Origin: Protopterus annectens
Taxonomy: Eukaryota > Chordata > Ceratodontiformes > Protopteridae
Length of the DNA stretch: 64,000 nucleotides
Reading direction: 5' to 3'
Assembly (NCBI RefSeq): GCF_019279795.1
Contig: NC_056747.1
Location: forward strand, 1,004,742,432-1,004,806,431
Below, one piece after another: positions 34,600-46,000 of the stretch (position 1 is its first letter; every line of letters starts with the position of its first letter). The position numbers and the translations under genes were made by a program. The notes below the pieces were generated by a model. The model ran no database searches. It was not told the DNA's origin and was given only the letters and a program-made list of their open reading frames with translations.

Positions 34600-35330
34600 C
34601 ACAATATTACATCAAATAATACTCCAGTACCTAGCAGAATTGTAGAGACATGTATAGCATTATGTGTAAGTAGGCAGTTTGCACCTTATTAATGGTGCAG
34701 ATAGAGGTGCATTGGTGTGCATATCCTTCTATACTGATGTTGAGCAGGGGGGGTGATGTTTATCCTACACATGTCCGAAGTTGGTCGTCTGTAGCTATGG
34801 TGTGTGTGTATGTGCTGTGGCTGACCATTACAGGGTGGGTTGGATAGTTGCCTGTGAGACCACAGACATATGTGGGGATAGCCTTCTGATTGCCCTCACT
34901 GGGTGTGTCCTATTTGTACTCATACTCAGCATTACATTAATGCATCTGTGACCTACTATGCTCAGTCAGACACAGGTTGACATGCTACCCAGATGGTGAC
35001 TTCTCCTACACACGTGATGGTGGAATGAAGAAGTACAGTGGAGTATGCAGAGAAAGGTGTTGGCAAAGGAGAAGTGTGATTGACACACAGATGTAGAGAG
35101 CATACATGAGTATAAAGAGATGGGGTGCATGGCAAAGAGAGTGTTGCACATGGTTATGGATGTGGAGTCTGACATACAGATGTGGAGTCTGGGGTTGTAT
35201 GTAATGTTGGACAGCACAGATGGTGTATAGGGCCTGTAGCTATTGGCTAGACAGGGGCACACAGCTAGGGAGGATGTGCAGCACAAAAGGGTGGTAAAGG
35301 AATATGGATGAAACATACAAGCTAGGAGTG
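34600..35330. other. Harbinger internal spacer
   Basis: No recognisable motif. GT-rich on the + strand and without inverted repeats. Confidence 0.35.
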
Positions 35331-35339
35331 TGTTTAGAA

Positions 35340-36620
35340 CATATGGAAACATCATTTTGACGGCCTGTTCCATGAGGAAAATGGGGGAGGGAAGGTAGGT
35401 TGGCTGAGGTGGGTATGGTTAATCAAGAGGTGTGACAGATTATCAAGGAGAATGTAAGGATAGCTATGAGGGGTTTTAACAGTGGGAAGGCTGTTGTTAC
35501 AGGTGACATACCTGTGGATGCCTGGAGGTGTTTCTGAGACCTGGCAGTGGTATTTTTAAGTGGATTGTTTCCTGTAATCTTGGAAAGTGAGAGGATGTGT
35601 CAGATGTTGGTGAATATGTATTGGGTAATGCTTATCTGAACAAGGGTGGTCTGCAGAGCTGTAGTAACAGGTGAGGGATAACATTGATCGGTCACAGGAT
35701 GAGGTAATGGTAAAGAGTGATGGCAGTTAGGTTGAGAACATAGTGATGATTGATGATTTGCAGTATGTTTTCATGCCAGGTAAGGGCATTACAGATATAA
35801 ATGTTGATCCACAAGTGTTGATGGAGCTCTGCACTGAGGCTAAGATGTAGCTGCATTGTGTCTATGTGCACCTACAGATAGCATATGACATGCTGCCTGG
35901 AGAGTAGTTGTAGTATTGTATGTGGAGGTCAGGGGTGCCAGAGGAGTCTGTCAGACACCACAAGATATGTAGGAGGCTAGTGTGACAGCAGTGATTTCTG
36001 GTTTTGACATGACAGGTGGGTTTAAGGTGGAGGTGGGAGTACATCAGGGGTGAGCTGTGCGTCCTTTCATATTTGCAGTGGTGAGGGACAGGTTGACAGA
36101 CATGATCAGACAGGGGCCCCTGTTGACTGTGCAGTTTGCAGATGACATTGTGGTCTGTAGTGAGATTAGGGGACAGGTTGGGGAGACCCTGGGGAGGTGG
36201 GGTTATGTTGTAAAGCAGGGAGGAATGATGGTCAGCAGGACTAAGTAAGAATACATGTGTGTGAATGGGGTGCGGGATAAAGGAATGGTGGCAATGTAGG
36301 CTGCACAGTTTGGAAGATGGATAGGTCTAACTACTTGGGAACACCAGCTCAGAGTCATGGGCAGTGTGGGGGAGAGGTGTACAAGAGAGTACAGGTAGGC
36401 TGTGTGTGGTGGGGAGGGGAGTCAGGAGTTATTTGTGACAGACAAGTACCATTAAGGGTGATATGTAAAGTCTACAGGAGGGTAGTGTGACTGGCTACAT
36501 TATATTGTTTGCAGAGAGTGGGATTGTACAGACAGGTGGGATTCAGGGCTAGACACAGCAGAGTGTGGGATGTTCACATTTGCACTGTGTGTGACAGGGG
36601 GGATAGGATTAGACCTACAC
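35340..36620 (+). mobile_element. RTE-like LINE reverse transcriptase, heavily decayed
   Basis: Across shifted + frames: LFHEENG (35,360), SGKAVVTGDIPVDAWR (about 35,490), VILESERM (about 35,575), VFMPGKGITDINVDPQVLME (about 35,770-35,830), LHCVYVHLQIAYDMLPGE (about 35,850-35,905), GFKVEVGVHQG (about 36,015), RPFIFAVVRDRLTDMIRQGP (36,060) and VQFADDIVVCSE (about 36,130), then VYRRVV (about 36,470). These follow the order of an RT with HQGxALxPFLFA and FADDIVICSE motifs. The catalytic FADD is intact, but stops and frameshifts are frequent. I assign it to RTE-type LINEs from memory; the clade is uncertain. Confidence 0.7.
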
Positions 36621-36639
36621 CAGCTACTTTCTCAGTGTA

Positions 36640-36890
36640 TAACAGCAATATTCCCATCCTGGACCTGTGTTTAGGCCTCTGTCCATGAGTATGTCAAACT
36701 TTGTCCATATATCATGCAGTCAAAGGCATAGAGATATGGTATATCATTACTTAGTGACATAATTCGTAATATCATCCCAGTTAGGTATCAGACTGCCAGA
36801 CATTTTATGTGTAAGAGGCCTTATATATGATGACAAGGCCTGGACATTCTTTGGGAGTGTGTACAGTTGGGAGATCTTTGTATTTCTAGC
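36640..36890 (-). mobile_element. Fragment of the hAT-type MITE family
   Basis: On the + strand it matches the right two-thirds of 40,786-41,086: CATTACTTAGTGACATAATTC, ATCATCCCA, GTATCAGACTG and GGACATTCT...TGTACAGTTGGGAG. It is diverged and both termini are damaged. Confidence 0.5.
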
Positions 36891-37299
36891 TATTGTTGAC
36901 AGACTGTCAGGACTGTATAGCAGTGTATTGTGAATATGTTATTTCTTGGGGGGGGGGTAGATGTAAGTATCATGTTTCCTTTTCTATCCACCTTTGCATG
37001 CAGATCCAGTTTTTGGTGCTCTACCATGTGTTACATTGTTTAGGGTAAGACTGTGACATGCCCCATAATTCAGTCAGGCATCATACTATATTGTGTATTT
37101 GGCCATTATATGTAGGGGTAATGTGTGAGTATCAAACATGCTGACAGTTTGGTTCACACAGTCCTAATACTGTATGCACTTTCACACAGGTGTCTGTTTC
37201 TCAGTGCTGTTACATCCCTGGAGTGCCTGGTATATTTGCAATTACATGTGTATTCCTCATAGCAAGATTGCTTTTTTGTTGTGTCAGTCTGCCTGTAGT

Positions 37300-37640
37300 T
37301 TTGATATTGCTTGGTGACATGGCTAGCAGGTCAGTGTATTTTCCCTAATGAGATGTTATGTCCAGATATTTGGCAGATGTGTAGTGTTGCCTGGCCCACA
37401 TAAGCATTGTGTATGTCTGACACATCAGTGGGGGGATGTGAAGATTTACATGACTAACTCCTGGGAAGTCACTGGGTTTTGGACTTCTGCCATTCCACTC
37501 AATAGATGCTGGAACAGACAGGAGGGTGATACTTCATTATTCGTGTCAGGTCATCTACACCAGTATGTCAGATATGTCCACATTTTCAGGGTGCCCCCCT
37601 TTCCCAGGCTTGGTTATGCTTTCTTGCACTCAGCTGTTCT
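37300..37640. other. Harbinger internal region, unassigned
   Basis: No motif recognised. A 120-codon + frame at 37,348-37,710 has no known domain. Confidence 0.3.
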
Positions 37641-37641
37641 G

Positions 37642-37760
37642 AGCATACCTGTCACCGGCCAAATTGTTACAAACTGTCCACGTTTATTACTTATATTTCT
37701 GGTCTGTTGAACAGAATCATTTTATTCCTTCCTGTGCTGAATCACTGTCATCATGTGGGG
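37642..37760 (+). mobile_element. Second fragment of the hAT-type MITE family
   Basis: It begins GCATACCTGTCACC, continues with ACTGTCCACGTTTATTACTTA and TGGTCTGTTG like the left half of the family, then is lost. Confidence 0.4.
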
Positions 37761-38002
37761 ATGTCTGTTAGTATATGATGACATACATTACAGTGTCATA
37801 ATTGACATCCTTCTGAACATGTATGCTGACACACACCCTGTTCCTGTAGCGGCATTCTACATTTATACCTGCAGGATGTACATTGTGTCCCTAGTGTTGG
37901 TCCATTGCCCCCCCCCCCCATTTCGCAGCCTTTGTCAAGATTTCCTGCACTTAGGGGTGGGGAGGTATGGTGCTGGGTATGACTGCAGTACATGTTATGC
38001 AC

Positions 38003-38113
<111 letters not shown>

Positions 38114-38128
38114 TACTATCATATACCC

Positions 38129-38356
38129 GAAATGTACTCTGTCGACTGTTCACATGGTCGAACAAGAGTGTGCAAAATTCACAATGTTGAACACCGAAAT
38201 TGCCGAAATACATGTCAACTGATACCTAGGGACGGGTTTTAACATGAGTCGAGATAGGGGCAGATATGTATTTCGGCAATATCAGTGTTTGACATTGCCT
38301 ATGGTCGACATTCCGATTTTCGAACGGAGTAGTGTCGACCGACTTCACTTCGAATA
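38129..38356. mobile_element. MITE with CpG-rich inverted termini
   Basis: Left CGAAATGTACTCTGTCGAC and right end (38,337-38,356), whose reverse complement reads CGAAGTGAAGTCGGTCGAC, are inverted repeats. Inside, 38,179-38,221 pairs with 38,258-38,300 (shared GCCGAAATACAT). The whole element is foldable, about 230 bp, with no coding capacity. It lies between two microsatellites. Confidence 0.6.
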
Positions 38357-38369
38357 AATTGTAATAAAC

Positions 38370-38387
38370 CTATATATATGTATATAG

Positions 38388-38456
<69 letters not shown>

Positions 38457-38504
38457 CATATATATCTATATCTGTATATGTATGTATGTATATGTATGTA
38501 TGTT

Positions 38505-38566
<62 letters not shown>

Positions 38567-38650
38567 CATATCTCTGCACATGTATATTTATGTATATATA
38601 CACACATATCTCTGTATATGTATATTTATGTATAGATATATATGTACCTA
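38370..38650. repeat. Compound (TG)n/(TA)n microsatellite region
   Basis: (TG)n at 38,401-38,450 and 38,536-38,560 separated by TA-rich and TATG-rich stretches. AT-rich degenerate sequence continues to about 38,940. Confidence 0.9.
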
Positions 38651-38961
38651 GATCTATATTGATATATATGTATATATTATGTTGCTATATATTTATCCTT
38701 GTATAGATATATTTCTCTCTATATATTTTTTTATATATGCCTATTGATATATCAGTATATTTCTTGTTTGATATCTACACATTATATTATTTTATGATAT
38801 ATATGTACATATTCTATATGTGTATTTCGTATGTACAGCTACATATATCTGATGACACTTTTCATATGCATCTATCACCATACACATCTATATTTGTATA
38901 TTTATATATTATAAATAGTATTCTATACCTGTATTGAATGATAGCTTAAAAAAAGCTTTCA

Positions 38962-39062
38962 GTAGCACAGCTCTGATGGAGCAGTGGTACATTTCTCTGA
39001 CAATGGTGTACAGGGTCTTGAGTTCAAGACTGGGCAGGGCTGATTATTTTGTTGCTGGGCAG
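38962..39062 (+). mobile_element. tRNA-headed SINE-like fragment
   Basis: ATGGAGCAGTGGTACATTTC resembles an A box, and GTCTTGAGTTCAAGACTGG about 40 bases later resembles a B box. No TSD was found. Confidence 0.4.
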
Positions 39063-39085
39063 AACAAGGTCTGTTTTATACAGAG

Positions 39086-39281
39086 TGATTAAGGCACTTT
39101 TAAGCAGTTGTAATCGGGTTTGCACATGTTTGTGCGATGGTAAGCAATGCTAACTTCTGGTTAAATATGCTTATGGACAGTTACAAATAAAAGTGCTTAA
39201 TCTGTGTAGGCATTGCTTAGTACTGCACAAACAGGCCGAATCCCACTTACTACTGCTTAAAAGTGCTTACTCATGCTTACC
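39086..39281. mobile_element. Short palindromic MITE
   Basis: 39,088-39,134 and 39,229-39,277 are inverted repeats (shared CACTTTTAAGCAGT and GTTTGTGC, several mismatches) around a 95-base centre with TTAAAT and ATGCTTA words. Related GCTTA-rich words occur at 42,130-42,240 and 42,860-42,930, perhaps from the same family. Confidence 0.55.
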
Positions 39282-39847
39282 CCCATGCTACTTTCTTTAA
39301 AAGAAAAGAAAAAATGTGTGATAGGATAGTGGGGAAAAAGGGGGCACAAAGAGGGAAAGACAATAGGGAAAGTAGCTAGGGGTGTGCAGAACAGGTGTAG
39401 GGAAGGTCCATAGCTGTCCATTTCTTCTACAGCAACAGCTGTGCGTATATACTGAATTTGGAGGTATATTTGGACACTCAAACCCCTGAGAAAGGGGTGA
39501 GGACAACAATAATGTGTTGTGAAGCCAATTAGACCAGATTACGTGTCCTGTGGACACGTGTGCAAAATGGACAGCTATGTATGGAGCGACATTTTTTTTG
39601 GGAACAGATTGCCCTTTTTTTCTTTTTTAAGGTGAGAGTGGGATGTTGGGTAAGGATAGTAGGTATATTTGGGGAGGTAGGTTGGATAGGAAGACAGACA
39701 AGACAGCATACAGCGGCAGTATATGACACATGTGGGGGGTAAACACCTTGGACGGGGAGGGGGGTGTTTGGAAATCGGAACCCCATAAGCCCTCAAATGG
39801 AAACAGTGGGATTGAAGTCCCCACCCATGGGCAGTCACCACTGCACT

Positions 39848-42131
39848 TCACAGGCTTGAAAGTGGCTGTGCTGGGAGATGAGCCAGAGGGGCAGGCTGAC
39901 CCTCTAATTGCACCACGCGGGCCTCAAGCTGCTGTAGCAGATCTCTAAACTCCCTTCAGAGCTCGCTACACACCAATCCCAGGACCTGACTTTGGGTGAC
40001 AGTATCCTGTCTGTGCCCACTCCCGGGGGGAGGTTAGCCCCATCCCCTGTGGTAGTTCCACCCAAAGGTGGTACCGGACTAGTGGACAAGGAGGTCCTGG
40101 GTGGGTCCCAGACATGCTGGGGCCCAGTGCAATGGCTAGATGAGGTGGGAGAGGTGGGTCTGCTGGAACTGGCCTTCCCAAACGTGCTATGTTGCTGCAG
40201 TTTTATTACATATGTGGGTTAGTAATAGTCAACACAATCCAGGGTTAGTTATAACAGCATGCATAGATAGTCCCATTAACCCAAAACACCAGATTTGGAA
40301 CAGTTGCATAGCAAACAGAACGCATACATATATGGAACCACAGTGGCCATTACAACAGCATACAGGTGCATTGATAGCAATAGGCCACCAATGATAGTAT
40401 TTCAACATGGAACATTAATAGAAACACATTTAAATATTTGTTGAACAGTAAGACATATATCCCAACCGTAGGTTTGGTGTAAACATACCCATTGATATGT
40501 GTGTTTAGATTATTGTTGCAGATATGGCGGGGGGGGGGGTGCCAATTAACAACTTGCAGTACTCACAACTTTAATGATCATAGCTCTAATCATTACTCTA
40601 CAGATATTATTACAATACCCTATGGCCTTGGTTTGGGCAGTGGTATGTTTGTACACAGTGTATACTTCAACTGTCTTATAGCTAAATTCTACTTCTTTTA
40701 CCTGGTAGACCTGTGGAGGGAATGTTTGTTAACACTACCTGACTGTTTCTACACATAATCCCAAATTCCTAGTTGTAATTATACACATACCTCTCAATCT
40801 CTTAATGCACAATATCTGGGCAAAGCTTGACCACATGGGGGTACAAATAGGGACATATTTTGAATATTGCTCTTATAAACATTTAGACAGTTGCTAGAGT
40901 AACAGGATTTGTTTTAATATACATTTTCCGAAGTATTTGAAGTCTGACACTCAAATGTATGTCATTATTTAGTGACTACAATCCTGAGATCATCCCACTG
41001 ATTTGTCAGGAAAAAAGAGGAACAGGCCAAAAATATGACCCAAATATCTGGACATTCTGGGAAAATCTGTACAGTTAAGAGGTATGATTATGCATACAGC
41101 TTACTACCACTCCCAGGATTTGAACCATGGCTGTGTCTGCTAAAAATACAACAATTTAAGTTTCATCAGAGTGTGCTATTTGGACATTGCTGTCTATTCC
41201 TTTGGTGTTTTCTGTCTAAGTCTCTCTTGGTTATACAATCTGACCTTGTACTAACAACAGTCTTATACAGACATTCCTAGACATTTTTTTATGTAGCACA
41301 GTATGGGTAACAGTGGTTAACACAACATTACTATTCAGAGAATGCAACACTAAATGCCATACAATACCAGAGTAAACACAACCAGTCCAGGATTTAGAAC
41401 TTCATTGCCAGGCAGTTACAGTTTTATTGAAATATCACCTATATGTGACTATTACTGACATATTGTCTGATTTATTCAGTACAACCAATACACAGTTTTT
41501 ATACTGCCAGGTGACTTTCTACTACTTTATATTTATTTGGTATGACTACTACAAGTAGCATTGTTACTCACCAGCCTCGTGACACAGCCTTTGCAGCCTA
41601 CTGGCATGGGCTTCCTGATTCACAGCCCACTCAGCTACAGCTGTAAAGGGAAGAGAGAAATATTTAGCCATACCTATCCATCACATACACAGGCTGGACT
41701 TTGGTAAACAGTTATTGATATGAATACTTACACACTGCTGGGACATCACCCCTCTGCCTTGCTTCTTGAACTCACTCATCCAAAAGCTCTCTCTTTCTCC
41801 GCTTCAATTCGGCATAGTGGTGCCGGACCTGCTCACCAGTCCGAGGGATACCAGCTGCACTGGTGAGATCATTGGCGAGACGGTCCCAAGCTTCCGCTTT
41901 ATATTGGGAGCCCTGGTACTGGACCTGCAGCAGTCTCTTATCATGGTTATTTACCAGGAGTCCTACCATGACCTTGGACTCCTGTATGCCCCAGCACTGC
42001 ACCTGGAAGCGCATGCCCTCTCCAACTCCTGCCATACTGCCTGCAGTGGGAAGCTGCAACCAGTTATGAGCTGTATTCCTGCCTGTAGAGTTTAAATATG
42101 GGCAATTTCCCACCCTTTGTCGTGATTGCAC
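39848..42131 (-). pseudogene. Myb/SANT-like gene B of the Harbinger element, three exons, broken
   Basis: Exon 1 (42,131-41,732) reads GMRFQVQCWGIQESKVMVGL, QYKAEAWDRLANDLTSAAGI, PRTGEQVRHHYAELKRRKRE, a TGA, then VQEARQRGDVPAV, and ends at a GTAAGT donor. Exon 2 (41,640-41,572) follows a CTTTACAG acceptor, reads VAEWAVNQEAHASRLQRLCH in phase, and ends at GTGAGT. Exon 3 (about 40,194-39,848) has a Pro/Ser/Thr-rich linker, then in another frame REFRDLLQQLEARVVQLEGQ, a coiled coil, ending in TGA. The domain order Myb-linker-coiled coil suits Harbinger accessory proteins. One stop in exon 1 and frameshifts in exon 3 inactivate it. It is a different family from gene A. Confidence 0.75.
40786..41086. 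mobile_element. Complete hAT-type MITE with 8-bp TSD
   Basis: Inverted ends CATACCTCTCAAT (left) and CATACCTCTTAAC (right, reverse complement). The 8-mers outside are ATTATACA (40,778-40,785) and ATTATGCA (41,087-41,094), an 8-bp TSD with one mismatch, the hallmark of hAT transposons. 301 bp, non-coding. Fragments lie at 2,699, 36,640 and 37,642. Confidence 0.75.
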
Positions 42132-42245
42132 TGTTTTGAATTTGCTGAGCTAAACTAAGCTACAGGTAAACCTGCTTAGCTAAGGTTGTCAGTGCTTAAA
42201 GGGGCAGGTTCAGCATTGCTTACCAATGGGCAAATCCACTTAGCT

Positions 42246-42393
42246 GGGCTATTCATAGGTTCATAGGTTAGTACTAAGCTAACTGCCCTTGCGAGCCATT
42301 TTAAGCCTAGCCAATTATCCCTTGTGAGACTCAAACCATGTACCTTGTGTTTGTAAGGCAAACACCTTAACCATTAGGCCACCCTCCCAACCC
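42246..42393 (-). mobile_element. tRNA-headed SINE with CR1-like LINE tail
   Basis: On the minus strand: GGTGGCCTAATGGTTAAGG (A box), then GGTTTGAGTCTC (B box), then GGCTAGGCTTAAAATGGC and GCAGTTAGCTTAGTACTAAC, ending CCTATGAACCTATGAA. The last about 60 bases match the 3' end of the CR1-like LINEs in this window (18,930-19,008). ATTCAT flanks both sides, a possible short TSD. It is a non-coding Pol III element that probably uses the LINE machinery. Confidence 0.8.
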
Positions 42394-42759
42394 CCAATTC
42401 ATTGCTTAGTATTCGTATGTACACAATGCTTACACCCAGTCAGCAAAGCTGTTCAATGCTTAGTATTGCTTATTTTTTATTTTATAAACTCCCTGCTGTA
42501 TGGGATTGATTCATCATTCATTACATATTATAAGTTTGTTCACTGTCACTGACATCCCCCGATGTGCTTTTATTACAGTTATTCGTGTGTGACTATACTG
42601 TATGGGGCACTTGTGTTTATATGGGGGTTTCACATCTTTATTAAATTGACACCTCACATCTGGACCTACTACAGTACTCTGGTTAACAAATACATGTTAT
42701 TTAGTAGCTAATTATAAAAAAAATGTTTATGTACTGCTTTCACATGTAAAATGCAAATT

Positions 42760-42836
42760 GGTTACAGTGGGGATCGAATCGGGAATGGCTGCTTATAAAG
42801 CATATGCTCTAACTACTACACTATTGCAGTACTGCT
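42760..42836 (-). mobile_element. tRNA-like SINE head
   Basis: On the minus strand: ATAGTGTAGTAGTTAGAGCA (A-box-like) and GATTCGATCCCC (B-box-like) about 35 bases apart. A cloverleaf is partly possible. No tail was identified. A host tRNA gene is unlikely because the anticodon arm is irregular. Confidence 0.4.
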
Positions 42837-43373
42837 TATGTTGGATGTCTCTTGCTATCTAACTTCTTGTGCTGTTTAAGCTGGACTAAGTGTAGCTAAG
42901 CAATGGGCACACCCACGCAGCTACACTTAAACTTTATTGCTTGTTTAAAAATAAATTATTTGTTGTGTTTTTTTATTTGTACCCTTCAGAATATCCATGC
43001 TAATGCTGAACCTGTTACTCTATCAACTTTCTGCTTTGTGGGGCGATTGTCCCTTTTGTTTTTGTCCACATTCCTTACTCTGATGGGTTAGGAGGTGTGC
43101 GCTATGTGCTTATGCTACATGTGTTATTCTAACAACTTTTGTCTTGGTAGGAACGATTGTTCCTTATGGCTTTGACCAGATTTGTTATCCTGATGGGTTG
43201 GGGGTGTTAGCATTCTCGCTCATTTTAAATTGCTGACAGGCAATTCTGGAGTGCAGGGGTGTGCATATTGTGAGAGCTCTGCTCTCAGACACACCCCCTG
43301 CACTCATATACAGATCCATGTCCATTTAACAGCTCAGCAGCTCGCCTTCATGAATATGCAAGGAGAACTGTTG

Positions 43374-43450
43374 TGCTGTACAGGAATGGTCCCTGCCATG
43401 CAGGAATAACTTATTCCTGCACAGCTGCTTGCTGAATCCGGGGGAGGGTC
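43374..43450 (+). repeat. Harbinger right terminus with subterminal palindrome
   Basis: TACAGGAATGG at 43,379, then an 11-bp-arm palindrome TGCAGGAATAA-C-TTATTCCTGCA (43,399-43,421), then the inverted terminal repeat ending at 43,450. Confidence 0.75.
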
Positions 43451-43453
43451 TCA

Positions 43454-44385
43454 CATAATATAGGACTTCGAAGTTATAGTAGTGTGGGATGTAATAAATG
43501 GATTATGGGTTGGAATTAAAGTTAGTTTTATTAAGAAATTCTTTTCTTCGTCTTTCTTTATGGTTTTTAGTATAATAGAAGTACTGAAAAAGTTTGTTTA
43601 GTGCATTTTTCTGTGTTTTGGCATGAATGTTGATAAAGGAAATACAGGTAGGTGAAGGAGGTGAGGAGATGGCATGTTTAACAGAGTTCAAGATTTCAAA
43701 ACTTAGTTTATTAGCACATGGTGGTTTTGCTGATAGTAAGAATTTTCATTGTTTGGCAAAATTTCTTTGGCTGCCTTAAACAGACTGATTGCAGATTCTT
43801 ATAAAAGCAGCTTTCAATGTATTGGCTTTTAGTTCATGTAGTATATTTTGTTGGTACGATTCTAGTTTGTCTGAGTTGCTTAAGTCTTTTTTCCACTCAG
43901 TCCAAGTTGTGTTTGTCTTTTATCAGTTCTTTGAGTTCTAGACCTAACTATGGCAGTTTGTTTCCCTTCAATCTTCTTTTTTGAGAGGGTTTAGTTTGTC
44001 CTGTATGACAGTAAGAAGACTGCAAAATGTTTAAGGAGGTCATGCAGGGTGTGTGTAGTTACACATGGCTGACAAATCAATAAGTGCTAATTCAGCTGAT
44101 AGAAAGAATTAACTAAATTTAGAGAGGGATACAGTGCAAAGTGTCTGACCAGATGTTTTCTGTTTTTTAGTGAGCAATTAATTAGAGTAGAACAGTGGTC
44201 ACTCAAATAGTTAGACCATGTCTTAAACTCTTCAGGTGGTCAGATAGATTTGTAATAGTTACATCCATGAGAGAATATTGAGTGAAACAGAAGACTTTGC
44301 AGAAGAATGAGCTTATGTCATTGATTTTTGCCCATTAAAGAAAAGTAAAAAGGGTTCTCGGCAGAGACAACTTTACTTATTTTAT
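43454..44385 (-). pseudogene. Antisense LINE, upstream half (split by the Harbinger element)
   Basis: The minus strand gives LELKELIKDKHNLDWVEKRL near 43,940-43,880 and, at 43,691-43,503, SSPPSPTCISFINIHAKTQK and a Lys-rich end. This looks like the endonuclease-to-RT linker of a LINE. Its RT continues on the other side of the transposon at 23,876. The link is supported by strand, order and the TSD, not by a strong motif here. Confidence 0.5.
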
Positions 44386-45360
44386 TTATTTATTTACACT
44401 ATGTTAAGCAGTTTAGCCACACTACACCAATGGCCTCTTTCAGGAGAGAACCAATGTAACGGGTACCAGTTGAAATTCTAGGGGTTGTAATGGTGATCTC
44501 TGGAACAGCACACCTGAAAGTGCAAATGAGTGGGAATATATACTAGGTATGTGGCTGCAGTATCCTGGAGCATCTCCCCTACTCTGAGTAGTAAGCTCAA
44601 GTCTGTGTAAAACCTATGCTGGCTCAGTAAGATGAATCACACCACTAATATGTCTTCTGTTAGTGGACCAGCATGACATCTCTTCATTTCTTCTGCTCTG
44701 CTCTGAGGAATAATGTCATTCTAGGATTTAGTATGTATAAACATCAAAGGTGTGGGTGCACAGCTACATGCTAATGGATGCAAGATTCTTCAGAGAAAAG
44801 TACAGTTGTGTATATTGCACTTACCTATAACATTAGATGCTCATATTTTCACTGGTGCAGTGTGGTGCAGTAACCTATGGGCTGTATTCTACCAAAGATA
44901 AAGCAACTGACCAGCTTCCTAAAGCTTTAACCCCCTCCCACACAGTTACTATGGCTGTCTACAAGCTGCACCTAACCAAAAATCAATAGGACTTTCTTGT
45001 CCCTTTAAAAATAAACTTTGGGACCTCATCCTGATCTAATGAACAATATAAACAACAAGCACTTCAAAGACAGCTGCTCACTGATCAACAGCTTAATTTC
45101 AATTCTCCCAGTGTGAAAAAAGAAAATGAGAAATAAGAGCCGGTGATATTGTCAGTTTGAGTAAAATTCAGTTACTGGCTAGTAAGTACACTGCTGGATG
45201 CTAGCAAAGAAGTAATTTAGAGAACCTGAAATAAACTCACCCATAAAAGGTAAACTGCAAATGTTCAGGAAAAAGCAGTTCTTTCTTCAGCTTTGGTACA
45301 AGAGATAGCTTCCAGTAGTTTACAGGAAAAAATCAAATGTACGCAGAGGTGACTTAAATA
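44386..45360. other. Mostly unassigned
   Basis: Contains a (TTTA)n run near 44,376-44,394 that may be the tail of an antisense retroposon, otherwise no recognisable element. Confidence 0.35.
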
Positions 45361-45364
45361 AATG

Positions 45365-46000
45365 AAACATTTAAGGAATATATCAACTCAAACAACAAAT
45401 GGCTAGAAAAAATAGAAGAACCTTTAACTAACTATTCAGATGAACTGGCAAAAAAATCCAAAAATCTGAGGCTGTAATAAAGAAAAGTCTGGAAGAATAT
45501 GATACTTCTCAAGAAGAGCTGCTTCAAAAAGTGATAGACTTAAAAGACAGGGCGTGCGGGGTAAACCTGAGATTTTCTACTGTACCAGAGAAACAAGAAA
45601 GATTAGACTTATTGATTTTATGAAAACACAAATAGGCAAAGGCACCTTCCACAGCAGTTAATTGAAAATGCACATCAAGTATACAAGAAAGCAGACAAGA
45701 CCTGTATTAGCAAAGATGCAATCATACCAGCAGAAAGATTTGATACTGACAAAACTGTTACAGAAGGTAAAAGTATTAAAAATTGGAGACAACAGAGTAC
45801 TTGTGGAAAATGATTACTCACTGTACACCACACAGAAGAGAAGAAAATTTATCTCAGCAATCAGGGAATATTGGGATACAGATATTGTCCGATTGTTGTA
45901 TACAGCTGTCTTCAGAATACCTTTCCTGAAGGATCAAAGACATTTTTTTATGCAGAATAGGTTAAGGAGGAAATTAAAACGTTTATCTAACAAAATGTAA
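45365..46000 (+). pseudogene. L1 ORF1 protein, broken
   Basis: Upstream frames give a Lys/Glu-rich coiled-coil-like region and DLKDRACGVNLRFSTVPEKQ, the start of the RRM. The open frame 45,662-46,000 (112 codons) has TRPVLAKMQSYQQKDLILTK, NDYSLYTTQKRRKFISAIRE and LLYTAVFRIPF, which are the end of the RRM and the C-terminal domain of L1 ORF1p. ORF1p is the RNA-binding chaperone of L1. Confidence 0.78.

Noticed and set aside
36057-36248. 63-codon frame as a separate small gene
   Set aside because: It is the motif B-C piece of a frameshifted RTE-like RT that extends on both sides.
41766-42095. 109-codon sense frame opposite Myb-like gene B
   Set aside because: The antisense strand has the SANT-like motif, splice sites and in-phase exon 2. 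The sense frame is a shadow.
42760-42836. Functional tRNA gene
   Set aside because: A and B boxes are present but the anticodon arm does not fold regularly and there is no T-run terminator at the expected distance. SINE head preferred.
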